Source: UBA3478 sp965662045 (GTDB lineage Bacteria > Bacteroidota > Bacteroidia > Flavobacteriales > Flavobacteriaceae). From it: a stretch of 64,000 nt of DNA. The notes beneath the pieces were generated by a model that was not told the DNA's origin, searched no databases, and was given only the letters and a program-made list of their open reading frames with translations. Made by a program: the position numbers and the translations under genes. The stretch spans positions 1-64,000 of the forward strand of contig CBFIGE010000007.1 of NCBI GenBank assembly GCA_965662045.1, written 5' to 3'. This document shows positions 26,269 to 35,778 of this stretch, in pieces (position 1 is the stretch's first letter; each line of letters starts with the position of its first letter).

Positions 26269-27159
26269 ATGAGAGCATTAGTTATTTCAGGTGGAGGAAG
26301 TAAAGGCGCTTTTGCTGGAGGTATAGCCCAATATTTAATGGAAAAGAAGCAATTACAATACGATTTATATGTCGGTACTTCCACAGGTAGTTTGTTGTTA
26401 CCACACTTGGCACTTGGAGAAATTCAAAAACTCCACGATTTATATGGAAATGTGAGTCAAAAAGATATCTTCAATCTAGATCCATTTATTATTCGTAGAG
26501 ATCACGGTACTTTTAGTACTAGTATTAATCATTTCAATGTAATTAGAAGTTTTTTAAGAGGAAATTCTACATTTGGAGAGAGCAAAAATTTAAGAGCTTT
26601 ATTGCAGAAAAACTTTTCTGTATTGGATTTTAATGCTCTAAAAGAAAACAAGACCAATATCTACGTCACAGTTTCTAATTTAAGTACCCAAAATGTGGAA
26701 TACAAGAGCCTAAGGGACTGTGATTACGAAGATTTTTTGGATTGGATATGGATTTCTGCCAACTATATTCCTTTTATGTCTTTGGTTAAAAAGAACGGAT
26801 ATGAATATGCTGACGGAGGTCTTGGTAGTGTGGTGCCCGTTAAAAAAGCTATTGAACTAGGAGCGAAGACAATAGATGTTATTGTTTTAAGTCCCGAGCA
26901 TTCTATATACAATAAACTAGGAGTCAAAAATCCTTTTGAACTTATGATTAATATGTTCAACTTCAGTTTAGATCAAATTGAAAAGCAAAATGTTCAAATT
27001 GGTCAACTCATGAGTAAAGAAGAAGAGGTCAATATAAATACGTATTACACTCCAACGGTTTTGACTACAAACCCTTTGGTTTTTGATTCTAAATTGATGC
27101 GAAAATGGTGGCAAAGAGGTTTTCTGTATGCTAAATCAGTCAACCAAATAGCAAAATAG
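26269..27159 (+). CDS. Patatin-like phospholipase
   Basis: A 296-residue serine lipid hydrolase with a Ser-Asp dyad. The oxyanion loop GGGSKGAF is at residues 8-15, the nucleophile elbow GTSTG carries S38, and the aspartate is D182 in YADGG. No signal peptide is seen, so it is probably cytosolic or membrane-associated. It is divergent from recG and ends 2 bp before the convergent coiled-coil gene. Confidence 0.9.
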   Translation: MRALVISGGGSKGAFAGGIAQYLMEKKQLQYDLYVGTSTGSLLLPHLALGEIQKLHDLYGNVSQKDIFNLDPFIIRRDHGTFSTSINHFNVIRSFLRGNSTFGESKNLRALLQKNFSVLDFNALKENKTNIYVTVSNLSTQNVEYKSLRDCDYEDFLDWIWISANYIPFMSLVKKNGYEYADGGLGSVVPVKKAIELGAKTIDVIVLSPEHSIYNKLGVKNPFELMINMFNFSLDQIEKQNVQIGQLMSKEEEVNINTYYTPTVLTTNPLVFDSKLMRKWWQRGFLYAKSVNQIAK

Positions 27160-27161
27160 TT

Positions 27162-27902
27162 TTAACGCAATATTTGTTTAGTTAGCATATAAACATTTGT
27201 AAAATCAGGAGATAACTTTAAAAAAGTAAAGTTGAGATTTCCTGAAGGAGCTATTTGTATGCGATCGGGTTCAATAGCGTAAACATTTATAAATAAATCA
27301 TATAATTGAAAGGCAATGCTATCACTACCATTTTCTAATTTATCTAAATTGCCAGTAATGGTCAGCTGATAACCCTTGAAGGTATTCAAAACTTTATTAA
27401 CTGCAATTAACTTTGGTTCCATCGCAAGAGAGTCAGACATTTCCAAAATTAAATTTGCAATTGGGAATTGTAGAGAAGCCTCTTCAATTTTTAAACCTTG
27501 AGCCGCACTGATTGTTTGGTTTAATCCTACAGCGGCTGTGATATTTATACTGTCTATATCCAACATCAAACCTCTAATTTGCTCTGCTTTCTCTTCGATG
27601 TCATTGATGTTTGCTAGCTTACTGTTTACTTTCATTGTATTCGCTACTGATTCTGAAGTGAATTTCCCCATGGTATTCATCAAATTAGTATTGGTCTCGC
27701 GCATATCTCTTAAATCATTGGAGTATGTGTCAATTAAAACTGATTTACTTAAAAGTTCTGATCTGAGTTTTCTTATGGAGTCGTTTTGCTGCTCAATAGT
27801 TGTCTTTAGTTGCTGTATTTCCATCAATAAATCACTTTTACGTTGTGACCATGATAATGCAGAGTACAGCAAAAGACTTAGGGTGATAATTTGAAGACGC
27901 AT
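27162..27902 (-). CDS. Exported coiled-coil protein with degenerate OmpA-like C-terminus
   Basis: A 246-residue protein. A signal peptide (residues 1-19, ending S-W-S-Q) is followed by a coiled coil of about 60 residues rich in Glu, Gln, Lys and Leu. The C-terminal part (about residues 145-230) has the rhythm of an OmpA/MotB peptidoglycan-binding domain (Y-Q-L-T-I-T-G-N-L-D, then R-I-Q-I-A-P-S-G-N). The Asp and Arg positions that bind diaminopimelate are not convincingly kept. Function unknown; an envelope scaffold role is a guess from layout. It may be cotranscribed with the amidohydrolase 28 bp upstream. Confidence 0.65.
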   Translation of the reverse strand: MRLQIITLSLLLYSALSWSQRKSDLLMEIQQLKTTIEQQNDSIRKLRSELLSKSVLIDTYSNDLRDMRETNTNLMNTMGKFTSESVANTMKVNSKLANINDIEEKAEQIRGLMLDIDSINITAAVGLNQTISAAQGLKIEEASLQFPIANLILEMSDSLAMEPKLIAVNKVLNTFKGYQLTITGNLDKLENGSDSIAFQLYDLFINVYAIEPDRIQIAPSGNLNFTFLKLSPDFTNVYMLTKQILR

Positions 27903-27930
27903 AGGTTTTAATTTAAAAAGTTAGATTGGA

Positions 27931-29217
27931 TTATCCTGCATTCAGATAATTCAATGTGATTTCTGTCATTGATTGAACACCAAAAATTAGACCACTTTCA
28001 TCAATGAAAAAATCAGGAGTGTGATGAGGATAGGCTTCCGTGCTGTTTTTGGACATTCCCCCTAGGAAGAAATAAAAGCCTGGTACTTCGCTTTGAAAAT
28101 AAGAAAAGTCTTCCGCCCCAGTTACGGCTTTTGAAAGAATTACGTTCTCCTCGCCTAAAACTCGATTTAATGTAGGAATTAAAGACGCTGTAAGTTCAGG
28201 GTCATTATAGGTAATATCTGTGGTGTCAAAAATTTCGATTTCAGCATTTCCACCATAGGCCTCAGCGACAGTCTTAACCATTTTTGTCATTCGTTCTCTC
28301 ACTTGTTCTCTCATACCGTAATCAAGTGTTCTAATAGTCCCTATAAGTTCAGCATCTTCAGGGATTATATTAAAACGAACACCACTTTTGATCTTACCAA
28401 CAGATATTACGGCAGCTTCTTGGGTTAGGTTAAGTTCACGACTTACGATGCTTTGAAGTCCGTCTATAATCTTAGCACTTATGTATATCGGATCAACTCC
28501 AGACCAGGGCTGGGAACCATGTGTTTGTTTCCCCTTGACATTAATTACAAATCGCTGTGCAGCAGCCATAGTTCCTTCTGGTTTGTAACGAACTACGCCA
28601 ACAGGCGTTTGAGAGTTGATGTGTAAACCAACTATAGCGTCTACATCAGGGTTTTTGAGAACACCTTCATTAACCATGGTTCTGGCACCACCGTATTCTC
28701 CTTCAGGAGCTCCTTCTTCGGCAGGTTGAAAGATAAATTTTACCGTTCCCTTAATTTTGTTTCTGTTTTTTGCAAGTATCTCTGCCACTCCCATTAAAAT
28801 GGCTGCATGGGTATCATGCCCACAGGCGTGCATTATTCCCACTTTTTCTCCTAAATAGGTTGTTGTTTTTGTCGATTTGAAACTCAAATCATTTCTTTCA
28901 ACTACAGGTAAGGCATCTATGTCTGCTCTTAGGGCAAGTACTTTTCCATTCTTCTTTCCTTTTAAAACCCCCACGACTCCGGTTTTTGCAACTCCAGTTT
29001 GAACTTCAATACCTAGGGACTCCAAATGTTTTGCGATCATTTTCGCCGTTTCAAACTCTTGGTAGCTCAGTTCTGGATTTTGATGTATTTTTCTTCTCCA
29101 TTCAATTACTTTAGACGAAATATTATCATAACTACTTTGCTCTATATTTAGTTTTTGTGCATTTAGGCTTAACGTTCCTAGTACTGCGGTTATCGCCATT
29201 AAAACAATTCGCTTCAT
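27931..29217 (-). CDS. Exported M20 family amidohydrolase
   Basis: A 428-residue metal-dependent hydrolase of the M20D/aminoacylase group, which removes acyl groups from amino acids such as N-acyl or indole-3-acetyl conjugates. A signal peptide (about residues 1-20, ending L-N-A-Q) points to the periplasm. Family motifs are R-A-D-I-D-A-L-P, then HACGHDTHAA (metal ligands), F-Q-P-A-E-E-G-A-P-E-G, and a C-terminal G-A-E-D-F-S-Y-F. The DsrE-like gene lies 12 bp upstream on the same strand, so the two probably share a transcript. Confidence 0.9.
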   Translation of the reverse strand: MKRIVLMAITAVLGTLSLNAQKLNIEQSSYDNISSKVIEWRRKIHQNPELSYQEFETAKMIAKHLESLGIEVQTGVAKTGVVGVLKGKKNGKVLALRADIDALPVVERNDLSFKSTKTTTYLGEKVGIMHACGHDTHAAILMGVAEILAKNRNKIKGTVKFIFQPAEEGAPEGEYGGARTMVNEGVLKNPDVDAIVGLHINSQTPVGVVRYKPEGTMAAAQRFVINVKGKQTHGSQPWSGVDPIYISAKIIDGLQSIVSRELNLTQEAAVISVGKIKSGVRFNIIPEDAELIGTIRTLDYGMREQVRERMTKMVKTVAEAYGGNAEIEIFDTTDITYNDPELTASLIPTLNRVLGEENVILSKAVTGAEDFSYFQSEVPGFYFFLGGMSKNSTEAYPHHTPDFFIDESGLIFGVQSMTEITLNYLNAG

Positions 29218-29229
29218 ATTCGTGTAATA

Positions 29230-29775
29230 TTAGTATTTAATTAGTTGATATCCCTCAGATTGATATTCAACTAAAGATGTTAACGCTGATAAAGATAAGT
29301 CAACACCTTCAATTAAATTTTCTTTTGGCATTTTTCTAGTGAATGAGGACTGTCCACAAAAAATAACATCTGCACCAGCATCTACTAACTCTGAGATGAG
29401 ACTTGTATTTGGATTGTCGGTGTTGTACTTAGCCTTATACCACTGATTGTTCATTACATCTTTAGATGCAGATGAATGTATGACTAATGCCACGTGAATA
29501 TTATTTTTTGCTACCTCGTTTTGGCCTAGCATATTGTAAAATCTTGCTGCAGAATCTATATTTTTATTTTTTACACCAGGGTCGTTCGAAGTAGTGGTGA
29601 TGTCAAAAACAACCTTATAGTCGTAGTCTTTTTTTAGGGGAATTGATTTGTTTTCTACTTTCCATACAGCACCATGATTCTCAACATAAGGACCTGTATT
29701 CGTTTTTTGAGCTAAGCTCCATGAAGTATTCAATAGAAAACCCCAAACGAGTAGTTTTGTAATGTTCATTTTCAT
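29230..29775 (-). CDS. Exported DsrE-family protein
   Basis: A 181-residue protein with a signal peptide (ending S-L-A-Q) and a DsrE/DsrF-like domain. The typical pattern V-A-L-V-I-H-S-S-A followed later by a single cysteine in V-I-F-C-G-Q-S is visible. DsrE proteins handle sulfur on that cysteine, but the exported single-domain versions common in Bacteroidota have no assigned job. It precedes the amidohydrolase gene by 12 bp and is divergent from uvrD with 67 bp between starts. Confidence 0.75.
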   Translation of the reverse strand: MKMNITKLLVWGFLLNTSWSLAQKTNTGPYVENHGAVWKVENKSIPLKKDYDYKVVFDITTTSNDPGVKNKNIDSAARFYNMLGQNEVAKNNIHVALVIHSSASKDVMNNQWYKAKYNTDNPNTSLISELVDAGADVIFCGQSSFTRKMPKENLIEGVDLSLSALTSLVEYQSEGYQLIKY

Positions 29776-29842
29776 GTGATAAAATTATTGAAAACCATTG
29801 AAATCAATAGGCTTAATTACTAATTTCATCTAAAATATAAGT

Positions 29843-32173
29843 ATGAGCTATTTAGAGCACTTGAATGGAGCACAGAAGAAAGCGGTTTTGCATAAAGAAG
29901 GGCCTTTAATGGTTATTGCTGGTGCTGGATCAGGAAAAACTCGAGTACTTACGTATAGAATAGCCTATTTAATGCAGCAAGGTGTTGATCCTTTTAATAT
30001 TCTTTCTCTTACTTTTACCAATAAGGCTGCACGAGAGATGAAGCATAGAATTGCTCAACTTGTGGGCTCAAATGAAGCTAAAAACTTATGGATGGGTACT
30101 TTTCATTCGGTTTTTGCCAAAATTTTGAGAATTGAAGGCCATTATCTTGGCTTTCCTTCTAATTTTAGTATTTACGATACTCAAGATTCCCAGCGTCTGA
30201 TCAGTTCTATTATTAAAGAAATGGGACTTGACAAAGACATTTATAAATACAAACAAATACAAAGTCGGATTTCTTCATTTAAGAATAGCTTGGTTACTGT
30301 GAAGGCCTATTTTAACCATCCAGAACTTGTTGAGGCTGATGCAATAGCAAAAAGACCCAGAATGGGAGACATCTATCATAATTATGTCGAAAGATGTTTT
30401 AAAGCAGGAGCGATGGATTTTGACGACCTGTTGTTGAGAACCAATGAATTATTAAATCGTTTTCCGGAAGTTTTGCTCAAGTATCAAGATCGATTCAAAT
30501 ACATAATGGTTGATGAGTACCAGGATACAAATCACTCTCAGTATCTTATTGTAAAGGCATTGTCCGATCGCTATCAGAACATATGTATTGTGGGTGATGA
30601 TGCGCAAAGTATTTATTCCTTTCGAGGAGCTAACATTGATAATATTTTAAACTTTCAAAAGGATTATGACAACGTTGCCGTATATCGTTTAGAACAGAAT
30701 TATAGATCTTCAAATACAATCGTACAAGCAGCTAATTCTATAATTGCCAATAATAAAAATCAATTAGAGAAAAAGGTTTGGACCCAAAATGAACTTGGTT
30801 CTAAGATTGTTCGAAAATGTTTGCCGACAGATGCTGATGAAGGTAGGTTTGTAGCGAATTCTATTTTTGAAAATCAGATGCAAAATCAATTACACAACAG
30901 CCAATTTGCGGTTTTGTATAGAACAAATTCTCAATCGAGAGCAATAGAAGATGCCTTGCGGAAAAAGGAGATTCCCTACCGAATTTTTGGAGGATTATCA
31001 TTTTATCAGCGAAAAGAAATTAAGGATGTTTTGGCTTATTTGAGACTTGTCGTTAATCCTTCGGATGAAGAGGCTTTGCTGAGAATTATCAATTTTCCAG
31101 CAAGAGGAATTGGTCAAACTACAGTAGACCGTTTAATTCTTGCTGCAAAAGATAATAATAGTTCGATTTTTACAGTAATTGAAAATCTTGAGCGTATTTC
31201 TATCAAAATACAATCGAATACCCGGCAGAAGCTAATGAATTTTCACACTATGATTAGGGCGTTTCAAGTTCAATTAAATCAGCTTGATGCGTTTTCTTTA
31301 GCAGAGATAGTGGCTAAGAAAACAGGGCTATTGATTGAATTTAAGAAAGACGGTACTCCTGAGGGCATAGCACGAATGGAAAATATTGAAGAATTACTAA
31401 ACGGAATAAAAGATTTTGTAGAAGGTCAAAGGGAATTAGATGGTGCTACAGGAAATTTGACCGAGTTTCTTGAAGATGTTGCACTATTTTCTGATTTAGA
31501 TAAAGCCACTGATGATGATGATAGAGTGGCATTGATGACCATTCATTTAGCCAAAGGACTGGAGTTTCCATACGTCTATATCGTTGGTTTAGAAGAGGAT
31601 TTATTTCCTTCAGCCATGAGTATCAATACGCGTAGTGAATTAGAAGAGGAGAGAAGACTTTTTTATGTAGCTCTGACCAGGGCAGAGAAACAAGCTTACT
31701 TGACTTATACCATAAATCGTTATCGTTGGGGAAAATTGATAGACGCCGAACCGAGTCGATTTTTAGAGGAAATTGATTCAGATTTAGTAGATGACCAGTC
31801 TGTAGGAATGCTGCAAATGCGAAGAACTTCATTTATAGATAATTCTATTTTTGGTGAAGTTGACAAATCTAAACTGAGACAGGTCAGGCCTGTATCAGGT
31901 ATCCCGCCCACGAACAAGGGCAAAGCAGGAGGTGCCTTGCGTAAACTTAGAAAACTCAAACCTGAATCTATAGAACTTGAAGCTGCTAATACTATGGGGT
32001 CATATCCAGGAATTCAAGAGGGTCAAAGGGTAGGGCATTCTCGATTTGGAAATGGACGTATTAAAAAATTAGAAGGAATAGGAGCTAACAAAAAAGCAGA
32101 AATAGCTTTTGACAATGGGACGATAAAAACCTTAATTCTTCGATTTGCGCAATTAGAACTCTTAGATGACTAA
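29843..32173 (+). CDS. uvrD: UvrD/PcrA-type DNA helicase
   Basis: Superfamily 1A 3'-5' helicase used in nucleotide excision and mismatch repair. Visible motifs are the Q-motif/Walker A pair (L-N-G-A-Q-K-K-A-V, GAGSGKTRVLTYRI), DEYQDTN, QNYRSS, Y-R-T-N-S-Q-S-R, and L-M-T-I-H-L-A-K-G-L-E-F. The C-terminal residues (about 725-776) form the small tudor-like domain (VGHSRFGNGRI) typical of PcrA/UvrD. The 776-residue length is normal. Confidence 0.95.
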   Translation: MSYLEHLNGAQKKAVLHKEGPLMVIAGAGSGKTRVLTYRIAYLMQQGVDPFNILSLTFTNKAAREMKHRIAQLVGSNEAKNLWMGTFHSVFAKILRIEGHYLGFPSNFSIYDTQDSQRLISSIIKEMGLDKDIYKYKQIQSRISSFKNSLVTVKAYFNHPELVEADAIAKRPRMGDIYHNYVERCFKAGAMDFDDLLLRTNELLNRFPEVLLKYQDRFKYIMVDEYQDTNHSQYLIVKALSDRYQNICIVGDDAQSIYSFRGANIDNILNFQKDYDNVAVYRLEQNYRSSNTIVQAANSIIANNKNQLEKKVWTQNELGSKIVRKCLPTDADEGRFVANSIFENQMQNQLHNSQFAVLYRTNSQSRAIEDALRKKEIPYRIFGGLSFYQRKEIKDVLAYLRLVVNPSDEEALLRIINFPARGIGQTTVDRLILAAKDNNSSIFTVIENLERISIKIQSNTRQKLMNFHTMIRAFQVQLNQLDAFSLAEIVAKKTGLLIEFKKDGTPEGIARMENIEELLNGIKDFVEGQRELDGATGNLTEFLEDVALFSDLDKATDDDDRVALMTIHLAKGLEFPYVYIVGLEEDLFPSAMSINTRSELEEERRLFYVALTRAEKQAYLTYTINRYRWGKLIDAEPSRFLEEIDSDLVDDQSVGMLQMRRTSFIDNSIFGEVDKSKLRQVRPVSGIPPTNKGKAGGALRKLRKLKPESIELEAANTMGSYPGIQEGQRVGHSRFGNGRIKKLEGIGANKKAEIAFDNGTIKTLILRFAQLELLDD

Positions 32174-32339
32174 AAAATTGTACGAATTAACCTAGGTAGT
32201 ACTTATCCTTCTGAGTTCATTTTCTTCATTAAAATCCTAATAAAGGATAATTTTTCATTTAATTTTCATCCAATTTATAATTGCAATATACAGATAGATA
32301 AATAATTTTATATTTTAGAATATACCTAAATAACAACTT

Positions 32340-33125
32340 ATGTCTGAGATTCATACATCTAAATCAGGAGTTATACCCAATATTTTTGCTGGAGCGTTTG
32401 GTGCTTTTTTAACCGCAATTATCGACTCCTTTACCAATGGAAATGCTTCAATCACGAATAAATTTTTAACTATTTATTTTCCTGCTGATAATTCAGCAGA
32501 AACTCAAATTATGGTGGCCTTAGGGGTTGCATTTATAGGAGGAATAGTTTGTTGGATTTACAGACCAAGCACCAGGCCAGATGCCTTTATGAAGGGATTA
32601 ACAATATTCGCAGTACTCAATATTGTCAATCCTTTTAATGGTCAAGGTTTATACATTGATAATCACAGTAATTTTGATGAGGATATCGAGGAGGAATTTG
32701 GAATGTATGAATCACCATTTCAAAATAATAAAGAATTGACTAAAACGACTTTCATAGCGTACCAACAACAAAAAGACAATTCTTCGCAGTCTAGATCAAA
32801 TTTTAAACCAAATGCAACGATACTTCGGTTTGGGATGAACGAATGGGTGTCAAGTATTAAACCTCATACAAATATTTCTTCTATTATCAGCGAGAAAGTT
32901 TCTTATAACCAAGTTAAAGGAGAGCGTCTGGCACCTAAGCAGCGAGTGCAGATTTTGCAGACGTTTTCAACTCGCTTTAAAGGTTACAAATATGTTAAGA
33001 TCAGATATCAAAATAGAAACAACAAGATTAAAGAAGGTTGGATTAAGGCAGGACAAAGAGAAAACTGGATTTTCGTCAAACCAGACACCGTTAAATCTAA
33101 GAGTTTAAATAGACAAAGTGCTTAA
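32340..33125 (+). CDS. Small membrane protein with SH3-like C-terminus
   Basis: Unrecognised, 261 residues. Two hydrophobic segments lie in the first 100 residues (about 12-28 and 60-95, the latter possibly two helices). A polar Asn/Gln/Ser-rich linker follows. A C-terminal stretch of about 50 residues (from E-R-L-A-P-K-Q-R-V-Q-I-L to G-W-I-K-A-G) has the spacing of a bacterial SH3 domain, which in other proteins binds cell wall. The 166 bp before it, after uvrD, are AT-rich and hold no clear hairpin. Function unknown. Confidence 0.6.
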   Translation: MSEIHTSKSGVIPNIFAGAFGAFLTAIIDSFTNGNASITNKFLTIYFPADNSAETQIMVALGVAFIGGIVCWIYRPSTRPDAFMKGLTIFAVLNIVNPFNGQGLYIDNHSNFDEDIEEEFGMYESPFQNNKELTKTTFIAYQQQKDNSSQSRSNFKPNATILRFGMNEWVSSIKPHTNISSIISEKVSYNQVKGERLAPKQRVQILQTFSTRFKGYKYVKIRYQNRNNKIKEGWIKAGQRENWIFVKPDTVKSKSLNRQSA

Positions 33126-33170
33126 CTTTTTATTTTGATTGAAGACTACTATTTCGATTAAATTTTAAAC

Positions 33171-33785
33171 ATGTCCGCAGAATATATTGAATCATGGGGG
33201 GGGTATATAGAGGAACGCAAACTGGTTCAAATATCGAAAACGCTTACAGACGATGGTATTATTATAGTGCCAACAGATACCGTTTATGCAATTGCTTGTC
33301 ATGCCAAAAGTGAGATGGGTCTCAGAAGACTAGCAAAAATAAAGGGTGTTGACCCTGCCAAGACAAATCTTTCATTTATGTTCTCAGGTTTTAAAATGCT
33401 CTCTGGATATACCGCCCAATTGAATAATACTCAATTCAGAACACTAAAACATTATTTGCCAGGACCATACACGTTTATATTACCTTCATCTAATTTTTCC
33501 AAGGCAGTATATGGAAAAAGAAAAACAATCGGAGTGAGAATTCCAGACATTTCAGTAATCACCCAGATAATATCTAAAATTAATTTTCCACTTGCATGCA
33601 CGTCCTTGCATGATAACGATAAACTCATCGATTATACCACTGATATTCAAGAAATCATCTCAAACTGGTATGACAAAGTTGATTTTATTATAGAAGGTGA
33701 TTTAGTGGGAAATATTCCTTCAACTGTAGTTGATTTAACATCCGCTTCTCCGGATGTACTTCGATTAGGCAAGGGAGAATGGTAA
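33171..33785 (+). CDS. Sua5/YciO/YrdC family protein (threonylcarbamoyl-AMP synthase-like)
   Basis: A 204-residue YrdC-domain protein. TsaC relatives make threonylcarbamoyl-AMP from threonine, bicarbonate and ATP for the t6A37 tRNA modification. The RNA/nucleotide-binding signature P-T-D-T-V-Y-A-I-A is followed by R-L-A-K-I-K-G and L-P-G-P-Y-T-F-I-L-P and I-G-V-R-I-P-D. The K-R-x-x-x-K-P segment of canonical TsaC is changed (K-G-V-D-P-A-K-T), more like the YciO branch, so the exact activity is open. It ends at a shared bidirectional terminator. Confidence 0.85.
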   Translation: MSAEYIESWGGYIEERKLVQISKTLTDDGIIIVPTDTVYAIACHAKSEMGLRRLAKIKGVDPAKTNLSFMFSGFKMLSGYTAQLNNTQFRTLKHYLPGPYTFILPSSNFSKAVYGKRKTIGVRIPDISVITQIISKINFPLACTSLHDNDKLIDYTTDIQEIISNWYDKVDFIIEGDLVGNIPSTVVDLTSASPDVLRLGKGEW

Positions 33786-33786
33786 T

Positions 33787-33818
33787 AAAAAAGGAGAGCT
33801 TAATGCTCTCCTTTTTTT
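33787..33818 (+). terminator. Bidirectional terminator between the YrdC-like gene and the OmpA gene
   Basis: The arms GGAGAGC (33793-33799) and GCTCTCC (33805-33811) enclose a 5-nt loop. They are flanked by an A-run on the left and a T-run on the right, so it can end transcription from both convergent genes. Confidence 0.88.
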
Positions 33819-33835
33819 AAATAATTTATTTGAAC

Positions 33836-34696
33836 TTAGTTAATCGCAGGATCGTTCATTCCTTCTTCTAACATAGAATAGAATTGATCAAGTTTTGGTA
33901 AAACAACGATTCTTGTTCTTCTATTTTTAGTTCTATTTTCAGCTGTATTATTAGACTCTAATGGCACGTAAGAGCTTCTACCTGCTGCAGTCATTCTAGA
34001 TGGGCTTACACCGAAGTCATCCTCAAGTATACGCACTACTGAAGTAGCTCTTTTCACTGATAAATCCCAGTTGTCCATTAAAGGTTCCTTTCTGTATGGT
34101 ACATTATCCGTGTGACCTTCAACCATAAATTCAAAATCTGGTTGGTTATTTACAACTTTCGCCACTTTACCAAGAACTTCTTTAGCAGCACTTGATACTT
34201 TGTAACTACCACTTCTAAATAAAAGTTTATCAGAGATTGAAACAAACACAACACCTTTTTCTACATTTATTTGGATGTCTTCGTCATTCATATTTCCTAA
34301 AACACCTTTCAGGCTTTGTACTAGAGCTAGGTTAACAGAATCTCTTCTATTTACTGCATCTCTTAAGTTATTTATTTTTACGTTTGCTTCAGAAAGACTT
34401 TCTAGTGTTTTTTCTAAATTCTCAGCACCTTTTGAGGATAACTGAGTGAATCCATCGATAGTCGTCTGGAAACCTTCGCTTTGTTTCTTTAAAAACGCAT
34501 TTTGCTCCATAAGAGCTGCCATTTGTGCTTTTGCATTAGCTGCTTCATCTAAACAATCGTTCAATTTTACAGTGGCACTGTTTAATAAGTCTTGAGTTTC
34601 TTTTTGCTTTGATTCAAGTTCAGCATACTTCTTTGAGGACACACAAGAGGTCATTAGAACACATACCCCTAGAGTGGCTAGTAAACCTTTTTTCAT
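33836..34696 (-). CDS. OmpA-family lipoprotein
   Basis: A 286-residue outer-membrane lipoprotein. The lipobox L-M-T-S-C puts the lipidated cysteine at about residue 18. A coiled coil (about 25-130) follows, and then a full OmpA/MotB domain with VEGHTDNVPYR, NWDLSVKRA and the C-terminal NRRTRIVVLP; the conserved Asp and Arg that bind peptidoglycan are present. It probably anchors the outer membrane to the wall. Its upstream region is lost in the assembly gap. Confidence 0.9.
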   Translation of the reverse strand: MKKGLLATLGVCVLMTSCVSSKKYAELESKQKETQDLLNSATVKLNDCLDEAANAKAQMAALMEQNAFLKKQSEGFQTTIDGFTQLSSKGAENLEKTLESLSEANVKINNLRDAVNRRDSVNLALVQSLKGVLGNMNDEDIQINVEKGVVFVSISDKLLFRSGSYKVSSAAKEVLGKVAKVVNNQPDFEFMVEGHTDNVPYRKEPLMDNWDLSVKRATSVVRILEDDFGVSPSRMTAAGRSSYVPLESNNTAENRTKNRRTRIVVLPKLDQFYSMLEEGMNDPAIN

Positions 34697-34701
34697 AATA
34701 A

Positions 34702-34799
34702 NNNNNNNNNNNNNNNNNNNNNNNNNNNNNNNNNNNNNNNNNNNNNNNNNNNNNNNNNNNNNNNNNNNNNNNNNNNNNNNNNNNNNNNNNNNNNNNNNN
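34702..34799. other. Assembly gap of 98 Ns
   Basis: A run of unknown bases between the OmpA gene and the glycosyltransferase gene. It hides the OmpA promoter and the glycosyltransferase stop codon. The true gap size may differ from the number of Ns. Confidence 0.99.
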
Positions 34800-35778
34800 T
34801 AAAAGTTTTATGTTTTTTTATAAAAAAATCAAAAACTATAGATTTTGATTTAAATCCAAGTTTTGGAAATGGTCCTTTCCTTTTTGATTTTATTCTGAAG
34901 AAATGGGCATAGAAGCTAAAATGGGCTCTTATAATAGCGATACAATGTCTCGGTTTTTTTTCTAAGAGAAATCTCACACCAGCAATCCCATCTAAAAGTA
35001 GTCTATAACCGATGAGTAATGGCCAATTAAAGTTAGAGGTGTTTTTCAGAATATTAAATAAGGAATTGCGAAAATTTAAAAATGTCTTTTTAGGGTTCAT
35101 GTTGCTTAATGTAGATCCACCCATATGATAAACTTTAGACATTGATGAATACATGACTTTGTAGTCGTTACGTTTTATTCGCCAACAGAGGTCGATTTCT
35201 TCTTGATGTGCAAAATAATCATCATCGAAGCCGCCTAATTCCCAAAACACCTTTGAGGAAATAAACATGCAGGCTCCAGTTGCCCAAAAAATTTCTGATG
35301 TATCGTCGTATTGACCTGAATCTTCTTCAATTTCTTGAAATATTCTTCCTCTGCAAAAGGGATATGCAAGTCGATCTATAAATCCCCCTGCTGCTCCTGC
35401 ATATTCAAAAGAGGTTCTGTTATAGTAATCTAAAATTTTTGGTTGTGCAACGGCAACTTTAGCATCTTTTTTAAATAAATCTATTATTGGCAGTAGCCAA
35501 TTTGCTGTTACTTCTACGTCGGAATTCAATAGACAATAGATATCAGCTTCAATTTCTTTTAGTCCAATATTGTATCCTCCAGTGAAACCATGATTTTTAT
35601 TGAGTTTTACAAGGTGCACTTCTTTAAAACTCGACGAAAGTAGAGCAATAGATTCATCGGTTGATCCGTTGTCTATTACATATACTTGAGCTTCCTTACT
35701 GTGCTCAATAATTGAAGGCAATAACTTTTTTAGCAAAGAAGCCCCATTCCAATTAAGTACAACTATGGCAACCTTCAC
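34800..35778 (-). CDS. GT2 family glycosyltransferase, 3' end in the gap
   Basis: A family 2 glycosyltransferase of the rhamnosyltransferase-like type. It carries the N-terminal VVLNWNGASLL, the nucleotide-sugar site Y-V-I-D-N-G-S-T-D and the metal-binding C-L-L-N-S-D-V-E-V (a variant of the D-x-D position). A catalytic-region motif, HQEEIDLCWRIKR, follows. About 326 residues are readable before the Ns, close to the family's usual length, so little is missing. Its start overlaps the HsdR-N-like gene by 4 bp. The sugar acceptor is unknown. Confidence 0.88.

Noticed and set aside
30000..32000. Several 60-80 codon antisense frames inside uvrD and other large genes
   Set aside because: No family features, no start context, and they mirror strongly conserved codons on the other strand.
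34702..34799. Truncated glycosyltransferase as a real mutation
   Set aside because: The reading frame enters a run of Ns, so the missing end is an assembly gap.
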